Shown here piece after piece: positions 17,344 through 26,338 of a stretch of DNA of 64,000 nucleotides. The DNA lies in NCBI GenBank assembly GCA_947474715.1, contig CANJJT010000011.1, forward strand, positions 9,161 through 73,160, written 5' to 3'. Source of the DNA: CAIYPG01 sp903864555. GTDB lineage: Bacteria > Pseudomonadota > Gammaproteobacteria > Burkholderiales > SG8-39. Each line of letters starts with the position of its first letter. The first letter of the stretch is position 1. The notes below the pieces were generated by a model. It saw only the letters and a program-made list of their open reading frames with translations. It did not search any database and was not told the origin of the DNA. The position numbers were made by a program, and so were the translations under genes.

Positions 17344-18560
17344 TACAAACCCTCCTCGTTGCTCATGATCACGACCGAATGGGTGGCCAGCGGGCCGCCA
17401 TGAAAGTGCGCCAGCGCCCGCTTGGCATTCCTGACCTGCTTGCCGCGGGCTTCGCCACGCAGCTGCTCGATGGCCTCGATGGCCATGTGCATGCCGTGCG
17501 GCGGCTGCCCGAAACTGAGGTAGCCGCCATTGGTATTGAACGGCAGGCCACCATCGAAAGCGATGCCACCCTCGCGAACGAAATACTTGCCCTCGCCCTT
17601 CTTGCAAAAGCCCAGGTCTTCCAGGGCCATCATGTTGGCGAAGGTAAATGGCACGGATGTCTCGACAATGTCGATGTCGGAGGGCTTCAGCCCGGCCATT
17701 TCGTAGGCATAGTCAGCGGCCGGCTTGGCCCCGGTGGTGGTGAGATTGGGCTTCATGGACGGCTCCACTCCGGACAGGTGCATGCGGTCGGTCAGCCACT
17801 CGTGGGTGGTGGCAGCCCCGAAGCCGGTGATGTAGACCGGCTTCTGCTCGCTGCGTGCATTGTCCGCCCGCGTGATCACCACCGCGAAACCGATGCCGCC
17901 GCGATACCATGAGCTGCTGTCGAGCATCCGGATCGGCGATGCCAGCATTTTCGATTCCAGCACGTCCTGTACCGTGATCGGGCCCTTGTCCTTCATCGCC
18001 GCATCGGGATGATGAATCGCCCAGTTGCGGTTCTCCACGGCAATGATGGCGAGATCCTCGGGTTTGATGTCGAACTCGTACATGTAGCGCTGGGCCCACT
18101 GTGCGTACAGTGCCGGCGTGGTCACGCCATAGGGAAGCTCGAACTGCAGGTCGGATTCGATGGAGGCATTCACCCGGATCATGTCCACCCACAACGGACC
18201 GGTGCAGCCGCTGCAGCACAGCGCGTAATCAACCACGCCGGCCTGAACCGCCATGGCGGCATGCGACAAGGTGCTCAGCACGCCTGCCCCGTGCGCGGTT
18301 ATCTCCGTGGACACATTGGGCACGATCTTCAGTTCCTGGACAATTCGCATGTTCCACTGCAACGCGGTATAGCCCATGGGGGCGCGGCAGGTATAAACCG
18401 CTCCCAGCTGATGCTTGTTTATGCCCGCCTTCCTGATAGCGTCCTGGCAGGCATAAAGCTGGGCCTGCAGGGAAGTGATCTTCGGGTCGTTTCTCCCCAC
18501 CACTTTTGTGGCCGTGCTGATGACTGCTGCCGCATTGCGCAGCACACTCTTGCTTGCCAT
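17343..18560 (-). CDS. SCP2-type thiolase-like protein (possible acyl-CoA aldolase)
   Basis: 405 residues from the ATG at 18560 (GGAGGAG upstream). The thiolase fold is recognised from YACQDAIRKAGI, AGVLSTLSHAAMAVQAGVVDYAL and the C-terminal NTNGGYLSFGQPPHGMHMAI. The position of the acylated cysteine reads AHGAGVLST, with no Cys, and the terminal G-H-P motif is altered. These changes are typical of the DUF35-associated branch, which includes the Ltp2 retro-aldolases. Cleavage of a beta-hydroxyacyl-CoA is therefore as likely as thiolysis. Coupled to the DUF35 gene; the ADP-forming CoA synthetase lies just upstream. Confidence 0.87.
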   Translation of the reverse strand: MASKSVLRNAAAVISTATKVVGRNDPKITSLQAQLYACQDAIRKAGINKHQLGAVYTCRAPMGYTALQWNMRIVQELKIVPNVSTEITAHGAGVLSTLSHAAMAVQAGVVDYALCCSGCTGPLWVDMIRVNASIESDLQFELPYGVTTPALYAQWAQRYMYEFDIKPEDLAIIAVENRNWAIHHPDAAMKDKGPITVQDVLESKMLASPIRMLDSSSWYRGGIGFAVVITRADNARSEQKPVYITGFGAATTHEWLTDRMHLSGVEPSMKPNLTTTGAKPAADYAYEMAGLKPSDIDIVETSVPFTFANMMALEDLGFCKKGEGKYFVREGGIAFDGGLPFNTNGGYLSFGQPPHGMHMAIEAIEQLRGEARGKQVRNAKRALAHFHGGPLATHSVVIMSNEEGL

Positions 18561-18611
18561 ATCCTGCTCCTCCTTGCCTGAAATTCTGCCCACTTTAAGC
18601 GGGTCTGGCCT

Positions 18612-20762
18612 CTATGATGAGACTGGTGGGACCTCATCCATCCCCAGGACTGCAGCACCATCCACGACCGTGCACCCTGATCCGGCCTCGTGCACGATGA
18701 CCGGGTTCAGGTCCAGCTCGGCCAGCAGTGGCCCCGCATCCAATGCAAACTGGCTGAGCGCCACCAGTGTTTCCGCCAGCGAATCGATGTCCCTCGCCAT
18801 TCCACCACGAAAGGGCCCGAAAAGGGGGGCACTGCGCAATCGCCGCAGCATGGAGCGCGCCAGATCCAGATCAATCGGCACAATTTCCGTGATGACATCC
18901 GCCAGCACTTCGCTGGTAACTCCGCCCAGGCCAACCGTGATGGTCGGACCGAACTGCGCATCGTGACGCAGTCCTGCCAGGACTTCCAGTCCGGCTTGTG
19001 CCATGGGCTGAATCAGCGCGCCGCGCACCTTGTCGGCGCCAACCGCTATGGCAGCTGCGGCCACGACCTGGTTGAAGGCGTTGGCGGCATCTTCCGGTGC
19101 GACCCGAAGACAAACGGCACCCGCATCGGACTTGTGCAGCAGATCCGGAGACTCGGCTTTCACCGCCAATGGGCGATTGAAGCGGCGCCCCGCCGTTTCG
19201 GCCTCTTGCGCCGTCCGGGCAAGCACTTCGGGCACCACCGGAATGCCATAGCCCGCCATGAGCGCCTTCACCTCGCGCTCACTGAGTGCACTCTGCCCTG
19301 CAGCGATGGCCTCCCTCAGGGTTCGTTGCGTGGCCATGGCTCGGGGCGACAGGGGCACTGCTTCGGCCGGCAGATCATCGCCGGGCAGGGGCAGTGCCAC
19401 CCGCACCAGCTGGATGGCCATCTCCACCGCACGCGACGGATCGTCAAAGGTGGCAATGCCGGCCTTGCGCAGCGAAGTGATTCCATGCACAGGCCCGCCC
19501 ATCCAAGCCGTGATCAGCGGCTTGCCACAGCGCTCCTGAACCCGTGCCAGTCGAGGTTCTATGATTCCGACCATGCCCGGTGACAAGCCCATGAATACGA
19601 GCAGGATGTCGATGCCGGGATCGGCCGCGGTGATATCAATGCAGGCTTCGATGGCATCAGGATCCCCGTATATCGGACCATAGTCCACCGGATTGCTCCT
19701 GCCGACAAAGTCTGGCAGCACCTTTGCCAGTGCATCCTGGGTTGCGGCAGCAAGCGGCGCGACCTCCAATCCGCCCGCTGCGCAGGCATCGGCCATCATG
19801 ACACCGGCCCCCCCCGACATGCTGATGATCCCGACGCGCCGCCCGCCAGCCGGTTTCTGGCCAGGCAGGGCCACTGCCATGTCGAGCAAGGTGCGCACAT
19901 GATCAACACTCAGTACGCCGGCACGGCGGAATGCCGCCTCATAGACTTGCGCACTGCCGGCCAGCGCCCCGGTATGGGACTTGGCAGCCTGCATGCCGGC
20001 ATCGGATTTGCCCACCTTGAGCACTGCCACGGTCTTGCCCGCCCGACGTGCACGACGTGCCGCCGCCACGAAGCGTCGCCCGTCGCGCACGCCTTCGATA
20101 TAACCCAGGATCAGCGATATCTGCGGATCGTCGCTCAGGTATTCAAGGAAATCCGTGAAATCGAGCACCGCCTCGTTGCCGGTGCTGATGAATTTACCGA
20201 GAGCAACACCATCGCGCTGGGCGATGGAAAACACCGCCGCCCCCATGGCGCCGCTCTGGCTGACGAATGCGACCGGTCCGGCCGTGGCCGTAAATGACCC
20301 TTCGAGCGCAGTCGTGAATGTCGCCGTGAGGCCGCTGTGCAGATCCATCAGTCCCAGGCAATTCGGCCCCAGCACGGCAATGTCGTTCTCGCGCGCCGCG
20401 GCCTCCAAAGCACGCTGAAGCGCAATGCCGGCGTTGCCTGCTTCGGCAAATCCGCTGGTGCAGATGACTGCCGCCTTGACCCCGGCCTGCCCTGCAAGCT
20501 TGAGATACTCCGGGACTGCATGGGCCGGCACCAGCAGGATGACCAGTTCGGCCGGCTCCGGCAGGGATTGCAGATCCGGGTAGCACGTCAGGCCATCGAT
20601 CTCATGATACTTGGCGTTGACGGGAAATATTTTTCCCCTGTAGCCAAACTTCTTGAGGAAAGCCAGGGACCTTCCGCCGGGTTTGCTGATGTCGGGCGTG
20701 GCCCCCAGCACTGCAACAGAGGCTGGATTAAACAGGGCATGAATGTTTTTTTTCTGGATCAT
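18612..20762 (-). CDS. Acyl-CoA synthetase, ADP-forming family (Acs alpha-beta fusion)
   Basis: 716 residues from the ATG at 20762; an ATG at 20810 with GGGGGAG upstream is an alternative. The CoA-binding Rossmann domain (LFNPASVAVLGATPD) comes first. The succinyl-CoA-ligase-like domain has SQSGAMG and the phosphorylated histidine in KSHTGALAG (His263), and the C-terminal ATP-grasp half has PLAVKAESPDLLHKSDAGAV. Relatives make acyl-CoA from an acid with ATP, giving ADP, or run the reverse. It heads the minus-strand cluster with thiolase, DUF35 and Bug genes and is divergent from MmgE/PrpD. A paralogue lies at 26335-28491. Confidence 0.9.
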   Translation of the reverse strand: MIQKKNIHALFNPASVAVLGATPDISKPGGRSLAFLKKFGYRGKIFPVNAKYHEIDGLTCYPDLQSLPEPAELVILLVPAHAVPEYLKLAGQAGVKAAVICTSGFAEAGNAGIALQRALEAAARENDIAVLGPNCLGLMDLHSGLTATFTTALEGSFTATAGPVAFVSQSGAMGAAVFSIAQRDGVALGKFISTGNEAVLDFTDFLEYLSDDPQISLILGYIEGVRDGRRFVAAARRARRAGKTVAVLKVGKSDAGMQAAKSHTGALAGSAQVYEAAFRRAGVLSVDHVRTLLDMAVALPGQKPAGGRRVGIISMSGGAGVMMADACAAGGLEVAPLAAATQDALAKVLPDFVGRSNPVDYGPIYGDPDAIEACIDITAADPGIDILLVFMGLSPGMVGIIEPRLARVQERCGKPLITAWMGGPVHGITSLRKAGIATFDDPSRAVEMAIQLVRVALPLPGDDLPAEAVPLSPRAMATQRTLREAIAAGQSALSEREVKALMAGYGIPVVPEVLARTAQEAETAGRRFNRPLAVKAESPDLLHKSDAGAVCLRVAPEDAANAFNQVVAAAAIAVGADKVRGALIQPMAQAGLEVLAGLRHDAQFGPTITVGLGGVTSEVLADVITEIVPIDLDLARSMLRRLRSAPLFGPFRGGMARDIDSLAETLVALSQFALDAGPLLAELDLNPVIVHEAGSGCTVVDGAAVLGMDEVPPVSS

Positions 20763-20958
20763 CGTGGTCTGGGCAGAAGACTGCTTTCTGATCTGATAGG
20801 GTCGGACCATCCATGACTGGCTCTCCCCCATAATATCGATAATCTGGGAGGCGCTTTCATCAACAAATGCACATATGGGGTGGGAGAAGGATAATCCTTC
20901 TATCTGCTTCCCGTGCCACGTGCCATCATAATCATAAACACAGCGGAGGATGGAACAC

Positions 20959-22320
20959 ATGACAATCGCAGGGGAGCTTGCAGGTTTTCTCACCAGCCAC
21001 AAGTACGAAGACATCCCGCCAAGGGCGATCGATTATGCGGCGATGCTGATTTCCAGCACCGTGGCCAGTGCCTCGCTGGGCTTCACCCAGGAGTCAGCGA
21101 AAATCATGCGCACCCTGGAGTTGCAGCGCGGTGGCGTGGCTGAATCGACGCTGTGGTTCGGCGGCGGACCGAGATTGCCGGTGATTGCAGCGGCGCGCAT
21201 CAATGCCCTGATGAGCGATGCAGCTGCCTCCGATGACAGCGATCTGCGCAACATCACCCATCCAGGCACCACGCTGGCGGCCTGTTCGATTGCTGTAGCG
21301 GAGAACACCGGAGCCGATGGCAAGGCGGTGCTCGCAGCCATTGCCCTGGGCTATGAGGCTGCCGGCCGCATCAATGGCGCCGTGGTGCCCGGCCTGATCG
21401 AAAAGGGCTACCACGGCTGCGTGATAGCGATTTTTGGCGGGGCCGTTGCGGCAGGCCTGCTGCTCAAACTCAGCCAGGCACAGATGACCCATGCGCTTGC
21501 CCTGGCGGCCACCTCGGTTGCCGGCATCATGGCGGCAGCCAATACCAGCACGGCGCGCGAGCACCACGCCGGACTGGCCACCATGCTTGGCGTCAACGCG
21601 GCGCAGATGGCCAGGCTGGGCTATACCGCCGAAGACAGCATATTCGAGCACCCAAGAGGGTTCTTTCACATCTATGGTCAGGATGCACAGGCGTCCGGAC
21701 GCGTGGCGAGCGTAACTGCCGATTTCGGCAAACGCTGGGAAATCCTCACCGAAATGGCGATCAAACTGGTGCCCGGTGGCCACCCGCACCACGCCATGGC
21801 AGAGGCCGCAGCGAATGCCTCGCGCAAAGCCAATGTCGCCCCCAATGAGATTGCGGCCATCATCTGCTCGCGGCCGAATGTGCGCACGCTCACGGGGCCC
21901 CGTCATCCGACTGACCTCATTGGCATGGCCCATAGCCCGGCCTATTTTGCGGCAGCCAGCGTCGCAGATCGCGAGTTTTCCTGGGCGCATGCCTCGCCGG
22001 AGAAAATCATGGACCCGACCATAGGCCGGCTGCTGGACCTGGTGCAGGTGGGTGAGCCGCCGACGGAGAATCTGGAACGCTACAAGCAGGGGGCCACGGT
22101 AACGGTGACCACCACGGATGGCCGCAGTTTCACCGACACGGTCTATGCGCCGCGCGGATCGGCCATCAATGGCATCGACTGGGCCGATGTGGAGAAGAAG
22201 TTTCGCATTCTGTGTCCTTTCGCCGGCACATCCGTTGCGAACATCGAGAGATGCAGCCAGGTGATACGCAATTTCAGGGAAGTCCGCAATGTGAGGGAAT
22301 TGGTCGAACTCTTGGCCTAG
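20959..22320 (+). CDS. MmgE/PrpD family protein
   Basis: 453 residues. GGAGG lies 9 bases before the ATG at 20959; the in-frame ATG at 20950 abuts it and was rejected. It shows the all-helical N-terminal domain with DSDLRNITHPGTTLAACSIA and GYEAAGRI, EHHAGLATMLG, and the smaller C-terminal lid with KLVPGGHPHHAM. The family includes 2-methylcitrate dehydratase and iminodisuccinate epimerase, while most members found with Bug genes have unknown substrates. It is divergent from the ADP-forming synthetase, with which it shares a 150-bp promoter region. Confidence 0.9.
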   Translation: MTIAGELAGFLTSHKYEDIPPRAIDYAAMLISSTVASASLGFTQESAKIMRTLELQRGGVAESTLWFGGGPRLPVIAAARINALMSDAAASDDSDLRNITHPGTTLAACSIAVAENTGADGKAVLAAIALGYEAAGRINGAVVPGLIEKGYHGCVIAIFGGAVAAGLLLKLSQAQMTHALALAATSVAGIMAAANTSTAREHHAGLATMLGVNAAQMARLGYTAEDSIFEHPRGFFHIYGQDAQASGRVASVTADFGKRWEILTEMAIKLVPGGHPHHAMAEAAANASRKANVAPNEIAAIICSRPNVRTLTGPRHPTDLIGMAHSPAYFAAASVADREFSWAHASPEKIMDPTIGRLLDLVQVGEPPTENLERYKQGATVTVTTTDGRSFTDTVYAPRGSAINGIDWADVEKKFRILCPFAGTSVANIERCSQVIRNFREVRNVRELVELLA

Positions 22321-22330
22321 CAGGGCAGAC

Positions 22331-22474
22331 CTGCGCTCCCAGGAAGTGAAGGATTACCTGGCCCAATTCGGTGCGGAGCTCATGGCGGGGACGCTGCAAC
22401 AGGTCGTGCCTTCATCCGCAGTGAGACGGCCCAGTGGCGCAAGTGATGGCGAAAACCACGTCAAGCCCGAATAG
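22331..22474 (+). pseudogene. C-terminal remnant of a Bug/TctC binding-protein gene
   Basis: Three reading frames in succession give LRSQEVKDYLAQFGAELMAG, then AFIRSETAQWRK, then a final VKPE and stop. Together they align with the last 50 residues of the Bug protein at 13788-14783 (EVKSYLGKFGAEP, FVRSEARLWRK, GVKAE). At least two frameshifts separate the pieces and the rest of the gene is gone. It begins 10 bp after the MmgE/PrpD stop, where a co-transcribed Bug gene would be expected. Confidence 0.75.
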
Positions 22475-22594
22475 TGCGAGCGGGGCGATGTAAAGCGGCC
22501 TGGCGTAACGATCGGGTGCGGCTCACGGAACGTATGAGGAGGGCAGACGGCCAGTTCCCAGATTGGGCCAGATGCCGCCGGATGTCAGTTGGAC

Positions 22595-23578
22595 TCAGTC
22601 AAGCTTGATCTTCGCCGACTGTATGACCCGCGCCCACTTGGCGTGCTCCTCACGGATATGGGCGGAAAATTCCTCAGGCGTATTCGTCGCCGGGGTGGCG
22701 CCCTGAGCAATAAGCTTCTCCCGTGTCTCCGGCGACGCCACGCTGCGTCGCACATGCTCATTCAGCCTGTTAACTGCATCGGACGGTGTGCCGGCAGGAG
22801 CGAGCATGCCCAGCCAGGTACCGCCGGTGAATTCGGGAAATCCGGATTCGGCAAATGTCGGGAGGTCTGGCATTTGTGGAAATCGCGTGGCGCCCAGGGA
22901 TGCGATTGGTTTCAGCTTTCCGGAACGCACGTGGGTGGCGATGCTCGCGAGCACAGTTACCATGATGGGTGTCTGTCCGCCCATGACATCCACCGAGGCG
23001 GGGCCGTCGCCCTTGTAGGGAATGTGCACGATGTCCACGCCTGCGATGCTCTTGAGCAGTTCCCCCGTGAGATGGGTCGGTCCTCCGGTTCCCGAGGATG
23101 CAAAGGAGTACTTGCCAGGCGACTTCTTCAGTACGGCGATGAATTCCTTCACGCTTGAGGCGGGAAATGACGGTGATACCACCAGGATGCCGTCGTTTTT
23201 TACCACCAGGCTGACCGGAGCGAGGTCTTTCAGAGGGTCATAGGGAAGCTTGCCGAAATGCGGGCTGATGGTGAGGGATCCACCCGCAGAGAACAGCAGC
23301 GTATAGCCGTCAGCCGGTGACTTGGCCACCGCGTCGGTGCCTATCGCACCGCTTGCCCCCGCGCGGTTTTCGACAAGGAAATTCTGGTTGAGCGATTTGC
23401 CCAGGTCGGCAGCCAGCAGGCGGCCTATGATGTCCGTGGCACCGCCCGCCGGAAAGGAAACGATGATCTTCACCGGCTTGGCCGGATAGCCCTGGGCGCG
23501 GACGAAACCATGTGCAAACAGGCTGGCGGCTGCAAAGGCTGCCAGCAGTGACATCTGCGACAAACGTGAAAAGCGCAT
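22595..23578 (-). CDS. Bug/TctC-family substrate-binding protein
   Basis: 327 residues from the ATG at 23578, with GAGGGGGG upstream; a longer frame to 23623 lacks a ribosome site. Signal peptide ends HGFVRAQ, then canonical FPAGGATDIIGR, VENRAGASG, ADGYTL and HIPYKG. It is transcribed toward the pseudogene remnant and away from the double acyl-CoA dehydrogenase operon. The AT-rich 366-bp upstream region probably holds divergent promoters. Confidence 0.93.
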   Translation of the reverse strand: MRFSRLSQMSLLAAFAAASLFAHGFVRAQGYPAKPVKIIVSFPAGGATDIIGRLLAADLGKSLNQNFLVENRAGASGAIGTDAVAKSPADGYTLLFSAGGSLTISPHFGKLPYDPLKDLAPVSLVVKNDGILVVSPSFPASSVKEFIAVLKKSPGKYSFASSGTGGPTHLTGELLKSIAGVDIVHIPYKGDGPASVDVMGGQTPIMVTVLASIATHVRSGKLKPIASLGATRFPQMPDLPTFAESGFPEFTGGTWLGMLAPAGTPSDAVNRLNEHVRRSVASPETREKLIAQGATPATNTPEEFSAHIREEHAKWARVIQSAKIKLD

Positions 23579-23944
23579 TATCTTTCCCCCCTCTATCCTG
23601 AACCATACAGTCTGTCGAAGCATGCGCGTGTCACTTTATGCAAGATTCCAAATTTTTCTGGACGCGCGACTGTTAAAACGATAACCGGCTGTTGAAGATG
23701 ATTTTCTCGACAATTTTTTTCAAATCATACACACATACTTCATAGAGAGACTATTTTCAACAACGTCCGATTCAGAGGGCAAGGGGAATCGTATCCCCCA
23801 TTATCAACACCCTGCTAACATCATCGAGCTTGTTCAAGTTCGAGCTTGTTCAAGTCAATTTACCGCAAGACCGACTATCCGGCTTGGGGTAGGGCAATGC
23901 CAGCGTGCTGGCACAATGGCCGGAAAGCTTCACTGACAATCGAC
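23579..23944. promoter_or_regulatory. AT-rich divergent intergenic region
   Basis: A 366-bp gap between divergent genes that is much richer in A and T than its surroundings. It holds a short GGGGA/TCCCC hairpin near 23791-23806 and a 16-bp tandem duplication (23824-23855). No exact sigma-70 pair could be fixed. Confidence 0.45.
23824..23855 (+). repeat. Two perfect tandem copies of a 16-mer
   Basis: TCGAGCTTGTTCAAGT occurs twice head to tail. Each copy contains the dyad CTTG-TT-CAAG. It stands about 90 bp upstream of the double acyl-CoA dehydrogenase gene, so paired binding sites for a transcription regulator are possible. Confidence 0.5.
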
Positions 23945-26338
23945 ATGAATACATCCAGTCCGGAAAAAAATGACAATGATCCGGAGGCCGAAACTGCCCT
24001 GATCCTGCGCAAGGGGGCCAGTGACTTCCTGGGCCGGCGACATTCCGGCAAGCGCATACGCAGCCTGCGTGGCGCAGAACAGGGATACGAACGCGGATTC
24101 TGGAAGGACATGGCCGCGCTGGGCTGGCTGTCCGTACGCATCGATGCGCAATCCGGCGGCCTGCAACTCGAATTCCGTCACATCGGCGCGCTTGCCGAAG
24201 AGATGGGAAGCGCGCTGCTGACTGAGCCATGGATAGCCTGCTCCTTGCTCCCGTCCGCGATCCTGCAGGGCGCAGCACCTTCGTCCTTGCGCAACACTCT
24301 CGTGCAACAGTCCATGGCGGGCGAGAGGGTGCTTGCTGTCTGTTGGCAGGAAGAACCGGACCAGATCGAGCCGGACCAGTCCCTCGGCGCTGCATTGACA
24401 GGCAAGGCTGGCGCCCTGTGTCTCTCGGGAACGAAGCGCTTCGTGGCCTCGCTGCCTGGAGCCGACGATCTGCTGGTATCAGCGCGTTTGCAGGACGAAC
24501 TGGTCATCGTTCATCTGCCGCGTGACGCAGCCGGAATTTCCGTGCAGGAACACCGGCTTATCGACGGCACCTGTGCCGCCGATGTCACCTTTTCGGGCGT
24601 CCCGGTCAGTCCTGATGCAATCCTCGCCCGTGGTCCGGCGGCGCAAGCACTGCTGGAGCGCGCCCTGCTGGAGGCCACCGCGGCGGTCTGCGCCTGGCAG
24701 GTCGCCTTGTCGCGCAAGGCATTGGCCGTGACCGTTGACTATCTGAAGACGCGGATTCAGTTCGGTCGCGTGCTGGCCAGTTTCCAGGCGCTGCAGCATC
24801 GTGTGGTGGATCTGGCCATACAGGTGCGGCGCGCCGAAGCGGCACTGGCCCGCGCCGTGGTGCATCTGGACCATGACGGCGCTGACCCCGATGGTCTCAA
24901 GGCCGTGGTGAGTGCGGCCAAGGCGTGCTGCAATGATGCGTCGCTGCTGGTCACGCGGTCCTGCATACAGTTGCATGGCGGCATGGGTTTCACCGACGAG
25001 GCCGATATCGGTTTGTATCTGCGCTCGGCCCTGCGATTTGCCGGATGGCTGGGCAGCGCCGACGCCCATCGCCGGCGCTTCATGGACCTGCGTGAGCCCG
25101 ACGCAACGCCCGCCCCTCATGAGGGGCGGGCGGACGTAGTTGCCGCAGCGGCATCAGGCCTGGATGCGGGGGGTAGGCCCGATGGTGCGGGACCGGACTG
25201 CAACGCGCTTAGTGATAAGGCGTTCCGCCGCCTATTCAGGGACTGGCTGCAGTACAACTTGCCGGAAGATTACCGGCGTCCTGCCGATCGTCTGCTCGGG
25301 GCGCCCGCCATCGACTGGATGCAGTGTCTGACCCGTGGTGGCTGGCGGGCGCCGGGATGGCCGGTGCAGTACGGTGGCCTGGCCCTGTCCATACGCAAGC
25401 ACGCCATCTATTACGAGGAACTGGATCGTGCCGGTGCGGCACGCTGGATCGATCATGGCATCTGGTCGCTGGGTGACATTCTGATGCGTTTCGGCAGCGA
25501 AGCCCAGCGTGCCTACTACCTGCCACGCATACTGAGCTGCGAGCATGTGTGGGCGCAGGGCTACTCCGAGCCCAATGCCGGATCCGATCTGGCCAGCCTG
25601 CGCACCCAGGCCGTGCGTGAAGGCGACGAATGGGTGATCAACGGCCAGAAGATCTGGACCTCGGGTGCGGCGCATGCGACTCACATCTTCCTGCTGGTGC
25701 GCACCAGCCAGGATGTGGTCAAGCAGCGCGGCATCAGCTTCCTCCTTGTCGACCTCAAGACGCCGGGCATTACCATCCGGCCCATTCGCAACCTCGCCGA
25801 TGAACTGGAGTTCTGCGAAGTCTTCTTCGAGAATGTGCGCGTGCCCGTGGACAACCTGGTGGGCAAGGTCGATCAGGGCTGGACGGTGGCCAAGGGCCTG
25901 CTCGGCATGGAGCGCCTGGCCATCAGCAGTTCAAGTTTGCCGCGGCGCGCATGGGCAGCCCTGCATGCAGTGGGCGTGAGGCGGGGCATCCTGCATGAAC
26001 CGGATTTCCGCCGGCGCCTCGCCCAGATGCTGCTGGAAATCGAAATCCTGGATGCCCTGTATGACCAGGTATGCGACCGCATGGAAGCCGGCCAGGACGT
26101 AGCCTCGGACCTGTCCATACTGCGCATCCTTTCGGGGGAACTGGTGCAGCGGGTATCGGAGGCGGCCATGGAGTGCGCGGCCGAGTTTGGCCCCATGGGT
26201 GAAATCGAGGTCGATGGCACAAGCCATGACATCAAGAAGCTCTACATGATTGCGCGTCCGGCAACCATCTACGGCGGCACCAGCGAAATCCAGCGAAACA
26301 TCCTGAGCAAGCGCATGCTGGGCATGCCCGACAAATGA
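23945..26338 (+). CDS. Fused double acyl-CoA dehydrogenase
   Basis: 797 residues from the ATG at 23945 (weak ribosome site; the frame is open to 23846). Residues about 15-385 form one dehydrogenase module ending HGGMGFTDEADIGLYLRSA. A Gly/Ala/Asp-rich linker spans about 386-425. A second complete module contains YSEPNAGSDLASLRT, WVINGQKIWTSGA and GGTSEIQRNILSKRMLGMP. The first module resembles the short subunit at 8408-9535 and the second the long subunit at 7173-8408, so this looks like a heteromeric enzyme joined in one chain. It leads an operon with an ADP-forming synthetase (4-base overlap). Confidence 0.92.
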   Translation: MNTSSPEKNDNDPEAETALILRKGASDFLGRRHSGKRIRSLRGAEQGYERGFWKDMAALGWLSVRIDAQSGGLQLEFRHIGALAEEMGSALLTEPWIACSLLPSAILQGAAPSSLRNTLVQQSMAGERVLAVCWQEEPDQIEPDQSLGAALTGKAGALCLSGTKRFVASLPGADDLLVSARLQDELVIVHLPRDAAGISVQEHRLIDGTCAADVTFSGVPVSPDAILARGPAAQALLERALLEATAAVCAWQVALSRKALAVTVDYLKTRIQFGRVLASFQALQHRVVDLAIQVRRAEAALARAVVHLDHDGADPDGLKAVVSAAKACCNDASLLVTRSCIQLHGGMGFTDEADIGLYLRSALRFAGWLGSADAHRRRFMDLREPDATPAPHEGRADVVAAAASGLDAGGRPDGAGPDCNALSDKAFRRLFRDWLQYNLPEDYRRPADRLLGAPAIDWMQCLTRGGWRAPGWPVQYGGLALSIRKHAIYYEELDRAGAARWIDHGIWSLGDILMRFGSEAQRAYYLPRILSCEHVWAQGYSEPNAGSDLASLRTQAVREGDEWVINGQKIWTSGAAHATHIFLLVRTSQDVVKQRGISFLLVDLKTPGITIRPIRNLADELEFCEVFFENVRVPVDNLVGKVDQGWTVAKGLLGMERLAISSSSLPRRAWAALHAVGVRRGILHEPDFRRRLAQMLLEIEILDALYDQVCDRMEAGQDVASDLSILRILSGELVQRVSEAAMECAAEFGPMGEIEVDGTSHDIKKLYMIARPATIYGGTSEIQRNILSKRMLGMPDK

